Positions 25,376-32,363 of a stretch of DNA of 64,000 nucleotides are shown here, piece after piece. Source of the DNA: JBAVVD01 sp049697115 (GTDB lineage: Bacteria > Acidobacteriota > Aminicenantia > Aminicenantales > UBA4085). The stretch lies in the NCBI GenBank assembly GCA_049697115.1, contig JBAVVD010000048.1:1-64000 (forward strand), written 5' to 3'. A program made the translations under genes and the position numbers. The notes below the pieces were generated by a model. The model was not told the DNA's origin. It saw only the letters and a program-made list of their open reading frames with translations, and ran no database searches. The first letter of the stretch is position 1, and the number at the start of each line of letters is the position of its first letter.

Positions 25376-25432
25376 ATCTAATGTGCTGATCAGCGGCGGC
25401 TGTAAGCCGTCCGCTGGATTAGCTTGTTGGGT
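25376..25432 (-). repeat. attC recombination site c, with altered core
   Basis: 57-base palindrome between ATCTAAT (25376-25382) and GTTGGGT (25426-25432). Read on minus: R'' ACCCAAC, arms GATT-C-AGCGG-like paired with CCGCTGATC with one extra base in the first arm, then R' ATTAGAT. The G of the obligatory GTT crossover triplet is A, which should weaken or block recombination here. The site follows the DUF5343/Ymh cassette. Confidence 0.78.
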
Positions 25433-25435
25433 CTG

Positions 25436-25921
25436 TTACTCGTTGTATCCGGCCTGTTCTAACCTCCTGAGTAAAAGAGACGCGAGTGAGAGGTGATCCA
25501 AACATTGATCCGGCGAGTCGCTTATGGAGTATTCATGACCCCTCGGATTGCGAATTGCCAACATGGCACCCGCGAAAACGAACTGGAAGCCTCTCTGTTC
25601 GTCTTGTTCACTTGTCGTGATGTTTGCATTGAGCACCACGCTTGGGGACTTTCCTCCGAATGCCTGCATCATGAGCTTGAAACCTGCTTCAGTTGAGGCC
25701 ACAATCTTCTGAATTAGTTTGTCCAGATACTTGAATGCTTCGAATGTTGCCTGTGAGTAGTGGCCGTTGTCGAATAGTGTTCGGACGATTTGTGGCAATG
25801 AATCATGGATATCCCTCTGCTCAAAGGGGTGTTGTATCCCGAGATCGCGCGCTTCAACTTGAGTAAAACGATATGCTTGGCGGGCAATCCGCTCAAATCG
25901 ATTCAGACGTGCGTCAGCCAT
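25436..25921 (-). CDS. Cassette gene: Ymh/TIGR02391-family protein (HEPN-like)
   Basis: 161 residues. The pattern HYSQATFEAFKYLDKLIQKI, then LMMQAFGG, NANITTSEQDEQRGFQFVFAGAM and AIRNPRGHE matches the Ymh (TIGR02391) family. The AIRNPRGHE motif has the Rx4H of the HEPN superfamily (RNPRGH), so RNase activity is plausible. Its start overlaps the end of the DUF5343 gene by 8 bases, so the two are translated together in one cassette. Two-gene cassettes are uncommon and imply a functional pair. Ymh proteins are associated with phage defence and abortive infection; here that is inference. Confidence 0.8.
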   Translation of the reverse strand: MADARLNRFERIARQAYRFTQVEARDLGIQHPFEQRDIHDSLPQIVRTLFDNGHYSQATFEAFKYLDKLIQKIVASTEAGFKLMMQAFGGKSPSVVLNANITTSEQDEQRGFQFVFAGAMLAIRNPRGHEYSISDSPDQCLDHLSLASLLLRRLEQAGYNE

Positions 25922-26594
25922 TCAGGAGATTCTCTCTTATGCTTTTGAAGATGCGATCGTAGGTCTCTTGTGTTCCCTCGGCTGGCAGATTGATCTCAAT
26001 ACGCACCGTTAGCCCAACGTCGCGAACCTTCAGACCTCCATTAACACCTGTCTTTGGTTCTGATTTTTCCTTTGCCTTTGTGACCTCCAGAGGAGTCGCT
26101 TTTGCCTGCTTCTTCTTTGGCTTTTTGTCGGCGTCGGTTTTGGATGTGCCTTTGGCTTCTGGTAACTCATGATGTCCTGACAGGCCGCTCAACGTTAGAA
26201 AGGTGTTCGCTTGCCGCTTGCCAACGATAGCACTTGATTGGTCGTTCTGTCGGAAGAAAGTGATGAGTTGGGATGAATTAAGACCCCAGGTCTTCTCACC
26301 GTGGAGCGCAAAGAGCTCCTTGTAGCCCGTTGTTACAAGCTGCGCAAAAGCTTTCTGGAAGTCTTTATCCTGATGCAGAGAAAATATTTTGCCTGCAGCT
26401 TCCGTTTTGCCGCCATCCTTGTCGATGAGGCCAAGGAACCGAAGTGTACTGATTATGTATGTTTCATTCTTTGGGGCGTAGCCCAACTTCTTCAACGTGT
26501 CTGCCGTTAATGATGCCGGAAATGAGCTACGGAGATGGTTTATCACCTGGATCAAACCACCAGCGCTTGTTATGTACGGATGTTTGTCCGCCAT
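25914..26594 (-). CDS. Cassette gene: DUF5343 protein
   Basis: 226 residues. The N-terminal 150 residues match DUF5343: PYITSAGGLIQVINHLRSSF, then LKKLGYAPKNETYIISTLRFLGLIDKDG, a winged-helix-like arrangement. A Lys/Pro-rich linker (about residues 150-185) leads to a compact C-terminal strand-rich segment (VGLTVRIEINLPAEGTQETYDRIFKSI), reminiscent of short interaction modules found in DUF5343 proteins with partners. It is the upstream member of a two-gene cassette with the Ymh-like gene. A DNA-binding or sensor role for this protein and an effector role for the partner is my inference. Confidence 0.78.
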   Translation of the reverse strand: MADKHPYITSAGGLIQVINHLRSSFPASLTADTLKKLGYAPKNETYIISTLRFLGLIDKDGGKTEAAGKIFSLHQDKDFQKAFAQLVTTGYKELFALHGEKTWGLNSSQLITFFRQNDQSSAIVGKRQANTFLTLSGLSGHHELPEAKGTSKTDADKKPKKKQAKATPLEVTKAKEKSEPKTGVNGGLKVRDVGLTVRIEINLPAEGTQETYDRIFKSIRENLLNG

Positions 26595-26620
26595 GTCATC
26601 TTCCTCCTTCTTTCTTTTTG

Positions 26621-26681
26621 ACCTAACGTTCCGGTTCAGCGGCAGCGCTTCCGCGCCGTCTGCTGAAACCGATTGTTAGGC
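26621..26681 (-). repeat. attC recombination site d
   Basis: 61-base palindrome between ACCTAAC (26621-26627) and GTTAGGC (26675-26681). On minus, R'' GCCTAAC exactly complements the core at 27609-27615 that opens the first left-facing cassette. Arms GGTT-T-CAGC and GCTG-AACC have the extra base in the first arm, giving minus orientation. The end of the DUF4365-like gene lies inside it. Confidence 0.9.
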
Positions 26682-27595
26682 TTCGATATCAAATAGCTCT
26701 TTGAAAGGAATGAAATCATGTGCAGCGCTGCCTCAATCTGCTGGCGTCGAACCAGTGGCAGCGCCTCTGCGGCGAAGGTTACCTCGATGCCCGCAAACTC
26801 GTATCCAGCAGGCAGTTCACGAAGCTTCGGATATGCCATGCAGGCGTGCGCCTCGAAGGCGGCGAGCCAGGCCCCAATCTCTTTGTGCGCATCGCTGCCG
26901 CTAGCCAACAATGAATGCAGTGAGCGTACAGCGGCGAGAGCGTCTCTATACTGACACTGCTCGTGCAGCACGAAGAACAGCGCGTCGTGATCTCTGCGAA
27001 GCAGGTCAGCAGCATTGGGTTGATTCGGCGCATGGTCGAGTGCCACAAGATTCTGCACAGCAACCGCAAGTGCCTCGACAGTGGGAATCAACCTTGCAGC
27101 CGAACGGGCCGCATCCAGCGCGGCCCTTAGATTACCATAGTGTCGCTTGAGGCTATCTTTGATCGCGTCCCATCCTTTCGCGTCAAGCACATTCTGCACT
27201 GGGATGCGGATAGACAACGTCTGACTGGCGCAGCTAATCACCTCAGCTGGTGATGCGAATAGGTCGAGATGCCACGAATACCAAGCACGTCCGTATCCGA
27301 TGTCTACTGCGATAACAAGCGTAGGCTGGGGCGAAGCAAACCAATAGAAGACGGATGAACGAGGTATGCCAGACTTGATAACCCAGCCATCGCGAATCGT
27401 TGGATTCTCGGTTGTCTTTACCTGCACCGAGAACTCAGTATTGTGCAATGGCGAGTGATCGCGAATAACAACCAAACCGTCCTTGCCCACATCACGGCGA
27501 GGGGGCTGCCATATCCAGCCTACTGGAAGCTGAGACGCGAACCAGAACTCCCCTTGGTCGCCGACAGCCCAGTTGCTTTGTCGTTTCGATTCCAT
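26636..27595 (-). CDS. Cassette gene: DUF4365-like putative nuclease
   Basis: 319 residues. The first 110 residues resemble DUF4365: GDQGEFWFASQLP, DVGKDGLVVIRD and EFSVQVKTT. These fit a PD-(D/E)xK nuclease fold with acidic residues in GxDG and the Q-x-K motif as QVK. The second half is helical and unassigned (a possible TPR-like or regulatory part). The last residues, NNRFQQTARKRCR, are encoded by attC sequence, common in cassette genes. It is the first cassette of the left-facing array, starting 13 bases from the recombination core. DUF4365 proteins occur in defence contexts; nuclease activity is inferred. Confidence 0.72.
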   Translation of the reverse strand: MESKRQSNWAVGDQGEFWFASQLPVGWIWQPPRRDVGKDGLVVIRDHSPLHNTEFSVQVKTTENPTIRDGWVIKSGIPRSSVFYWFASPQPTLVIAVDIGYGRAWYSWHLDLFASPAEVISCASQTLSIRIPVQNVLDAKGWDAIKDSLKRHYGNLRAALDAARSAARLIPTVEALAVAVQNLVALDHAPNQPNAADLLRRDHDALFFVLHEQCQYRDALAAVRSLHSLLASGSDAHKEIGAWLAAFEAHACMAYPKLRELPAGYEFAGIEVTFAAEALPLVRRQQIEAALHMISFLSKSYLISKPNNRFQQTARKRCR

Positions 27596-27608
27596 CGCTA
27601 GTTCGTAA

Positions 27609-27758
27609 GCCTAACTATTAATATACCGCATGCTGTATTTGATACAGATCTCCCTTCATTGACGTCGTATATTATGTGATTCCATCAAATATCCCCGCAA
27701 AGTTGCAGTATTATTTTAAAATTAACCATATTAAATTGCAAGTTGTATATTTTACGAC
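27609..27758 (-). other. attI-like site opening the left-facing array (left arm of 146-bp inverted repeat)
   Basis: Integration core GTTAGGC on minus (27609-27615) followed by the left arm of a 146-bp inverted repeat (27613-27758). It lies at the 5' end of the integrase remnant and the array runs away from it, the normal integron layout: attI beside the integrase start and the first cassette on the other side. The arm is AT-rich with TGCTGTATTTGATACAG-type palindromic parts, possibly integrase-binding or promoter elements. The copy at 28593-28738 differs by 18 bases by my count with no gaps. Confidence 0.75.
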
Positions 27759-27784
27759 GGAATTATCCAGCCCGAAAGAGTTGC

Positions 27785-28491
27785 TTGAACAATAATCAAA
27801 AAAACCTCATCGAGTTTGAAGATTTTATAAAGCAGTTCCGATTGTCTTAACTCGTGAAGAGGTTCATCGCCTCTTTTCCTTTCTTGAGGGGCCCTATCTT
27901 CTCATGTCTCAATTGCTCTATGGAAGCGGCCTCCATCTTCTGGAATGCATACAATTGAGAGTCAAGGACATCGATTTTGCCAATAATTTGCTAGTCATTC
28001 GGGCGGGAAAAGGAGAGAAAGACAGAACCACCATACTGGCGGACAAGATCAAGGAGTCTCTGAAAGCCCATTTGAAGAGAATCAAGAAGTTGCATGACCA
28101 GGATTTGGCAAAAGGATACAGGGGGACAACGCTTCCTGATGCCCTGGAGAAAAAATATCCGAATGCCAATAAAGAATGGGCCTGGCAATGGGTGTTCCCC
28201 TCGAAAAGCCTGGTGGTCCATCCTAGGAGCGGCAGGGTCATGCGTCATCATATCCAACCCAGTACGCTTCAAAGGATGATAAAAGACGCTCTAAGAAAAT
28301 CGAAGATTTCAAAACCTGCAAGCTGTCACACGCTGCGGCACAGTTTCGCTACGCATCTTCTGGAAGCAGGGCATAATATCCGAACGATCCAGGAACTCAT
28401 GGGCCATAAGAACGTGAATACCACGATGATATACACTCATGTGGCTCGAAAGAGTTATTCGGACATTTCTAGCCCTTTGGACAAACTGTAA
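27785..28491 (+). pseudogene. intI: Integron integrase intI, inactivated
   Basis: Remnant of an integron tyrosine recombinase. The N terminus survives as a short ORF from a TTG at 27785 (NNNQKNLIEFEDFIKQF), then the frame breaks and about 80-100 residues of the core-binding domain are missing. From about 27841 the catalytic domain is continuous: IVLTREEVHRLFSFL, YGSGLHLLECIQLRVKDIDF, the integron-specific insert ALEKKYPNANKEWAWQWVF, HTLRHSFATHLLEAG, LMGHKNVNTTMIYTH and the C-terminal SPLDKL. The insert is diagnostic of IntI. The first catalytic Arg (GMRISEG in IntI1) is His here (GLHLLEC). The other catalytic residues (His, Arg, His, Tyr) remain. No other integrase is in the window. Confidence 0.9.
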
Positions 28492-28592
28492 GAAATGCCG
28501 AAAAGACTAAGCGGTTGTTTCCGAGATATCTCACGCTCCGTAAAACTTCCGCGGCTATCTGGTAAATAATCGCTCCTCTGATGGATATTTGA

Positions 28593-28742
28593 GTCGTCAA
28601 ATATACGACTTGCAATTTAATATGGATATTTTTAAGATAAGACTGCAATTTTGATGGGATATTTGATGGAATCACATAATATGCGACGTTAAAAAAGGAA
28701 GATTTGCATCAAATACAGCATGCTGTATAGTAATAGTTATGC
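28593..28742 (+). other. Second attI-like site opening the right-facing array (right arm of inverted repeat)
   Basis: Right arm of the 146-bp inverted repeat (28593-28738), ending in core GTTATGC (28736-28742) and lying at the 3' end of the integrase remnant, where integrons normally have no attI. The core is exactly complementary to the R'' box GCATAAC of the following cassette's attC, so a genuine cassette was inserted here. The 100 bases between the integrase stop (28491) and the arm, and the 41 bases from the core to the next ATG, show nothing else. Confidence 0.72.
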
Positions 28743-28783
28743 GTCCCCAAAATAATATGCTTCATTAATTTGGAGGTTGAGAT

Positions 28784-29593
28784 ATGTCTTTTAACATTCA
28801 AAGAATATTAGACTCAGTTGTAAAGACTCTAGATCGAATTATTAATATGCTTGATATAGCTTTGAACGCATTTTACAAATTTTTAGACTATCTCATAAAA
28901 ACGTTTGAAGAAGTTGCAAAAAAAATACTTGATCTACTTACTAATCTACTTAGGGTTGTTTTTTATATTCTCCCTTTTATTTTTATGATTATCATTGGTT
29001 CTCAAAAGAATTGGTTTTGGATGTCAATTACTGGATGGGCAGTAATCATATTTGTTCTCGTTCTTTTCTTCAGAGACTTTATTGCCGAGATTAAGGGTGA
29101 TAATAAAACTTCAAGCCAAAATATGCCGATTCAATCCAAAAGAGCATTTATTGTTATTCTCATACTAAATGTGTTATTAATCTCGTATTCTTTTATTTTT
29201 TATTTCGTTGGCATTAGCCCTGAAAAATATATTTTGGAATTTATTACAGAAGCCCCAGCAAATGAGAAAGCTAATGAGATTCGAGAGGCAGAATATTTGA
29301 ATATAATTTCGGCAAAAAATAATACTGATTTTTCCTCTACTATATCCACTATCTCAAATCTTGGATTGTTAAAATCATCCAAGGCATCTCCAATACTCAT
29401 TGAAAAACTGAATGGTTTTATAGCAAAAGAATTGAATGAAAACGAAACAAAAGAAGTAACTGCAATTATTGAAGCCCTTGAAAATATAGGTGGAGAGGAT
29501 GCTTGCAATTCATTAGTTAAATTTGAGGTAAACTGTAGCAACAATGATTTAGTTCTTAAAGCAAGAAAAGCGGCTAACAAAATATGTCGTTAA
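28784..29593 (+). CDS. Cassette gene: membrane protein with helical-repeat C terminus
   Basis: 269 residues and AT-rich. An amphipathic N-terminal helix region (about 1-60) is followed by two membrane segments (about 63-105) and a third near 125-148. A soluble C-terminal region of paired helices follows (STISNLGLLKSSKASPILIEKL, then AIIEALENIGGEDACNSLVKF) resembling HEAT repeats. No named family was recognised. It is the first cassette of the right-facing array, bounded by the core at 28736 and the attC at 29607-29665. Confidence 0.68.
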   Translation: MSFNIQRILDSVVKTLDRIINMLDIALNAFYKFLDYLIKTFEEVAKKILDLLTNLLRVVFYILPFIFMIIIGSQKNWFWMSITGWAVIIFVLVLFFRDFIAEIKGDNKTSSQNMPIQSKRAFIVILILNVLLISYSFIFYFVGISPEKYILEFITEAPANEKANEIREAEYLNIISAKNNTDFSSTISTISNLGLLKSSKASPILIEKLNGFIAKELNENETKEVTAIIEALENIGGEDACNSLVKFEVNCSNNDLVLKARKAANKICR

Positions 29594-29606
29594 ATATTAT
29601 TAAAAC

Positions 29607-29665
29607 GCATAACAAGTCATTGCAGCGGACTGCGTAAACGCCGCCGCTGAATTCTATCGTTAGAC
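29607..29665 (+). repeat. attC recombination site e
   Basis: 59 bases between R'' GCATAAC (29607-29613) and GTTAGAC (29659-29665). Arms TT-G-CAGCGG and CCGCTGAA carry the extra base in the first arm, so it is plus-oriented. R'' exactly complements the cassette's opening core at 28736. Confidence 0.9.
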
Positions 29666-29696
29666 TGCAAGAGACATAGAAAGATAGGAGGCAAGG

Positions 29697-30077
29697 ATGT
29701 CCCACGAATTCACAGAACGCGGACAAGCGGAAAATGTGCATGGCGAGGTTGTTAAAGCCACACCCGGAGCGATCGATCCTTCGGAGAAAGACTGGCCCGA
29801 GGTACTTGACCGCAGTGTCAATCGGGTCGCGGACGTTATTCAGGAACGGCAGCAGCTCCAGCATGAGCTAAGTAAGGCCACGATCTCGATCGACAAAGGC
29901 CTCCTGCTCGTAATTGGACTTGCCCTACTTGCAACCCTTTTGTTCACGTTCTATATGCTTGCCCGAGACAAGCTCCAGGCGGTCACTCAGGTACTCTATC
30001 CAATCCTCACCGCCTTGCTGGGTTTCATGAGTGGCTACTTTGCTGGGTCAGGTAGAAAGGGTGCTCGTCAGAAGTAG
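29697..30077 (+). CDS. Cassette gene: small membrane protein
   Basis: 126 residues. A soluble N-terminal 60 residues contain a short coiled coil (VADVIQERQQLQHELSKATI). Two membrane segments follow (GLLLVIGLALLATLLFTFYML and TQVLYPILTALLGFMSGYFAG), and the tail is short and basic. The GYFAGSGRKG ending resembles small cassette- and phage-borne membrane proteins, but no function is known. A GGAGG ribosome-binding site lies upstream. Base composition is more GC-rich than the preceding cassette, in keeping with independent origins. Confidence 0.68.
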   Translation: MSHEFTERGQAENVHGEVVKATPGAIDPSEKDWPEVLDRSVNRVADVIQERQQLQHELSKATISIDKGLLLVIGLALLATLLFTFYMLARDKLQAVTQVLYPILTALLGFMSGYFAGSGRKGARQK

Positions 30078-30086
30078 GAGTGAGCA

Positions 30087-30182
30087 GTCTAACCCGGCGC
30101 TGCAGCTGGCGGATCACCGTCACGGCCTTTGCAGCCGCAAGGCCCGTGCCAGGACCCGCAGCTGAGCGCCAGTCCGTTAGGC
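30087..30182 (+). repeat. attC recombination site f
   Basis: 96 bases between R'' GTCTAAC (30087-30093), which exactly complements the cassette's opening core GTTAGAC at 29659, and GTTAGGC (30176-30182). Arms GGCGCT-G-CAGCTG and CAGCTG-AGCGCC pair perfectly with one extra G in the first arm, so it is plus-oriented. Confidence 0.92.
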
Positions 30183-30223
30183 AGAATGGCCTTGGTGAAC
30201 CTGCCTCACAGGAGGAGTGCAAG

Positions 30224-31090
30224 ATGCGCCGTTTCCTATTGGCTTGCATGCTTATCGTTTCAGTCATGCCGAGCTCTGCACCGACGCAGCCAGCTCAATC
30301 AGTGCCCATCGAGTTCCTTAGCGGGGGAGAATACGTTAGAGGCCAGTTCTTCGGGAGCGCAGATGGAGATCCGATAGCAACGCTGGTCCTCCTCCCCGGC
30401 TGGCCAGGAGACCCACGCGACGTACTCGGATTGGGGGCCCTTCTTGCGCGGCTGAACGTGAACGTGCTCATGTTCAACCCGCGCGGTCTGTATCAGAGCG
30501 AGGGCACATCGACTTTTGCACACACCCTCGAGGACATCGCCGCATCCCTGAAGTGGCTCAGACAGGCGGATACGCGTCAGCGGTTCAGGGTCGACATCGA
30601 CCGTATTGCGTTGGGGGGACACAGCTATGGTGGGGGCATGACCATGGCATATGCGGCTGCCGATCCCGGGATCCGGCGAGTGATCTCGATTGCCGGCAAC
30701 GACCACGGGGACTTCATCCGTAGGATCCAGAGTGATCTTCAGTTCGCGGAGGACATGCGGCAGATGTTGGCGAGTACCCGTGCACCAAATGGTCCAGCCA
30801 GGTTTGACCTGGAAACTGGACTAAAGGACCTTGCTGATCATCAAGATATATATGGCCTCAGAGAGAATGCTCCGCGTCTTGCCGACCGCTCCATTCTGCT
30901 TGTTGGCGGTTGGGAAGATGTGCAGGTCACAGTGGAGGACGTGCTTCTTCCGTTGTATCGGTCTCTGAAGGCTGCCGGAGCGTCCGACGTTACATTCCTC
31001 ACGTACCATGACGATCATGGGTTTGGGACAGTGCGGCAGCAATTGGCCGCAGATATCCAGCAATGGCTAGTTCGCCACATGCCCAAGTAG
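30224..31090 (+). CDS. Cassette gene: secreted alpha/beta hydrolase
   Basis: 288 residues. A signal peptide (MRRFLLACMLIVSVMPSSAPT) is followed by an alpha/beta hydrolase: oxyanion-region LLPGWPG, nucleophile elbow GGHSYGGG (Ser), and candidate acid and base in VGGWED and HDDHGF. The ATG at 30224 is chosen over an upstream in-frame start at 30080 because GGAGGAG precedes it and the longer ORF would include attC sequence. It is probably a periplasmic esterase or peptidase-like hydrolase; the substrate is unknown. It is the third gene of the right-facing array. Confidence 0.8.
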   Translation: MRRFLLACMLIVSVMPSSAPTQPAQSVPIEFLSGGEYVRGQFFGSADGDPIATLVLLPGWPGDPRDVLGLGALLARLNVNVLMFNPRGLYQSEGTSTFAHTLEDIAASLKWLRQADTRQRFRVDIDRIALGGHSYGGGMTMAYAAADPGIRRVISIAGNDHGDFIRRIQSDLQFAEDMRQMLASTRAPNGPARFDLETGLKDLADHQDIYGLRENAPRLADRSILLVGGWEDVQVTVEDVLLPLYRSLKAAGASDVTFLTYHDDHGFGTVRQQLAADIQQWLVRHMPK

Positions 31091-31097
31091 AGCCTCT

Positions 31098-31179
31098 GTC
31101 TAACAAGCGCCTGCATCAGTCAGCCGCTTCGCGGTTGCTGGTGAGACGCAGCGTCAGCTGCGCCAAAACAACGTTTTAG
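31098..31179 (+). repeat. attC recombination site g, degenerate
   Basis: R'' GTCTAAC (31098-31104) and a closing core that reads GTTTTAG (31173-31179) instead of GTTRRRY. Inner stems (CAGCCGC with GCGG, GCAGC with GCTGC) are imperfect. It sits directly after the hydrolase gene, where an attC is expected. The right core overlaps the operator of the next toxin-antitoxin module. Confidence 0.55.
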
Positions 31180-31212
31180 CATCTTGACGTTATAACATTG
31201 TGATGCTATGCT
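31177..31212 (+). promoter_or_regulatory. Promoter and operator of the second toxin-antitoxin module
   Basis: TTGACG at 31184-31189 and TATGCT at 31207-31212 with a 17-base spacer. A perfect inverted repeat TAGCATC (31177-31183) / GATGCTA (31202-31208) flanks the -35 and overlaps the -10, a typical autoregulatory operator for an RHH antitoxin. The module thus has its own promoter and does not depend on the array. Confidence 0.62.
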
Positions 31213-31232
31213 TACTTGTGGAGGTGATTTTC

Positions 31233-31466
31233 ATGAGCGAAACTACAAAGCGTTCAACTATATACTTCAAGCCGGAGCTTCATCGAGCTCTACGAATCAA
31301 GGCTATTGATACCCAGCGTAGCTTGTCTGATCTCGTAAATGACGCGGTTCAAATGGCTCTTCGCGAGGATGAAGAGGACCTCTCTGCATTTGATGAGCGG
31401 GCGAGCGAGCCTACGTTGACATATGAAGAACTGCTCAGGGATCTGAAAGCTCATGGGAAAATATAG
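31233..31466 (+). CDS. RHH antitoxin of the second RelE-type module
   Basis: 77 residues. The ribbon-helix-helix N terminus (RSTIYFKPELHRALRIKAIDT, then RSLSDLVNDAVQMALRED) is followed by an acidic tail (EEDLSAFDERASEPTLTYEELL) that would contact the toxin. The start at 31233 has GGAGGTG about 8 bases upstream. It overlaps the toxin gene by 14 bases. It is not a recent copy of the module at 23703: the two antitoxins share the fold but little sequence. Confidence 0.87.
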   Translation: MSETTKRSTIYFKPELHRALRIKAIDTQRSLSDLVNDAVQMALREDEEDLSAFDERASEPTLTYEELLRDLKAHGKI

Positions 31467-31716
31467 ATTAGTCTTCAAGAAATCGGTCGCGAAGGATCTG
31501 CGTGATCTCCCGAAGAAAGATGTCGCTCGCATCCTGAAATATTTCAATGCGTTATCAGAGAATCCGCGCGCTCCTGGTTGCGAAAAGTTATCTAGCCAGG
31601 AAAGATATCGAGTTCGGCGGGGTGTGTACCGTATTATTTATGAAATCAAGGATGATGTATTGACAGTAATCGTGATAAAAGTCGGCCACAGGCGTGATGT
31701 CTATAAGGGCAGCTGA
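31453..31716 (+). CDS. RelE-superfamily toxin of the second module
   Basis: 87 residues: YRLVFKKSVAKDLRDLPKKD, then CEKLSSQERYRVRRGVYRIIYEI and IKVGHRRDVYKG. The RxRxGxYRxxY and GHRRDVYK motifs are typical of RelE mRNA interferases, with the basic residues used for catalysis present. The ATG lies within the antitoxin gene (translational coupling). It is the last plus-strand gene of the right-facing array and converges on a minus-strand cassette gene. Confidence 0.9.
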   Translation: MGKYRLVFKKSVAKDLRDLPKKDVARILKYFNALSENPRAPGCEKLSSQERYRVRRGVYRIIYEIKDDVLTVIVIKVGHRRDVYKGS

Positions 31717-31768
31717 CTGCAGCGTGCAGCAGCCGAGAGGCACTTCCTCTTTCAGCGCTTTGTTAGCC
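31700..31768. repeat. Shared attC-like site between convergent cassettes
   Basis: GC-rich imperfect palindrome between the toxin gene and the convergent SnoaL-like gene. The right end is GTTAGCC (31762-31768), which read on minus is R'' GGCTAAC, exactly complementary to the core opening the SnoaL-like cassette at 32190. The left end lacks a recognisable GTT core. Only one site serves the two tail-to-tail cassettes. Confidence 0.55.
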
Positions 31769-32173
31769 TCGCGCATTATCCTCATCAATTATTTTGCAGC
31801 CTTCGGTCCAATCCGCGTAAACCTGCCAATGCTTGATCTTATCGTTCTCCACTATAGCCTTCCAGGCGGCTGGCATTTCAATCCTGTTCTCAGGGACAAG
31901 CCCGCGCTTACCGTTGTAAGTCCCGGAAGCGGACCCGAAGACTGCGACGAGGCCTCTATCTTGGAGCATACTCTGGACTTCGATTCTGTAGTCGGGAAAC
32001 ATGCGGAAGTATTGGTTCCATCCTTTTGTCATGTTTTCGCGGCCCGACTCGACTTTGCCACTAGAGTCCACAAAGTTGTGGTCTTCCGCCATCAAGCTGG
32101 AGAGTTTAGAAATATCACCTTTATTGATAGCGGTAATAAAGGCCTTTACGACACCGATCTCGCTTGAATCCAT
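31763..32173 (-). CDS. Cassette gene: SnoaL-like (NTF2-fold) protein
   Basis: 136 residues of the SnoaL/ketosteroid-isomerase-like fold: EIGVVKAFITAINKGDISKL, LMAEDHNFVDSSGKVESGRE, then GWNQYFRMFPDYRIEVQSML and a closing beta sheet (IEMPAAWKAIVENDKIKHWQ). Such proteins are small cone-shaped enzymes or ligand binders, common as cassette cargo; the substrate is unknown. The TAA stop lies in the attC core at 31763. The start is 16 bases from the opening core at 32190. Confidence 0.83.
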   Translation of the reverse strand: MDSSEIGVVKAFITAINKGDISKLSSLMAEDHNFVDSSGKVESGRENMTKGWNQYFRMFPDYRIEVQSMLQDRGLVAVFGSASGTYNGKRGLVPENRIEMPAAWKAIVENDKIKHWQVYADWTEGCKIIDEDNARG

Positions 32174-32188
32174 CCTGTTTTCTCCCTT

Positions 32189-32217
32189 GGGCTAACAATT
32201 ACCATATAATATGCAGT
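32189..32217 (-). other. attI-like core opening a left-facing cassette
   Basis: GTTAGCC core on minus (32189-32195, plus GGGCTAAC) followed by AACAATTACCATATAATATG then CAGTG, which matches the inner start of the other attI-like sites (AAC[A/T]ATTA..ATA....ATGC[A/T]GT). Only about 27 bases of the attI-like sequence are recognisable here. It serves the SnoaL-like cassette. Confidence 0.5.
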
Positions 32218-32363
32218 GAAACAATGGACTATCAGGAGATTCTTTTCGAAATCAATATCTTTGACTCAGAGCTTAACACATTCCATGAATCGGAAAAGTC
32301 CTTCCTCAAAGGAGATTTCGCGCAGGCCGCATCTCCCTGCTTTTAGATTTTCGCTAAAGCTTT

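Noticed and set aside
27613..28738. Inverted repeat interpreted as the ends of a transposon
   Set aside because: No transposase is present and no target duplication was seen; both outer ends are recombination cores with cassettes attached, which fits attI-like sites better.
32224..32346. 40-codon ORF on plus starting ATG after the attI-like motif at 32189
   Set aside because: No ribosome-binding site, no continuation and no family resemblance; more likely decayed sequence.
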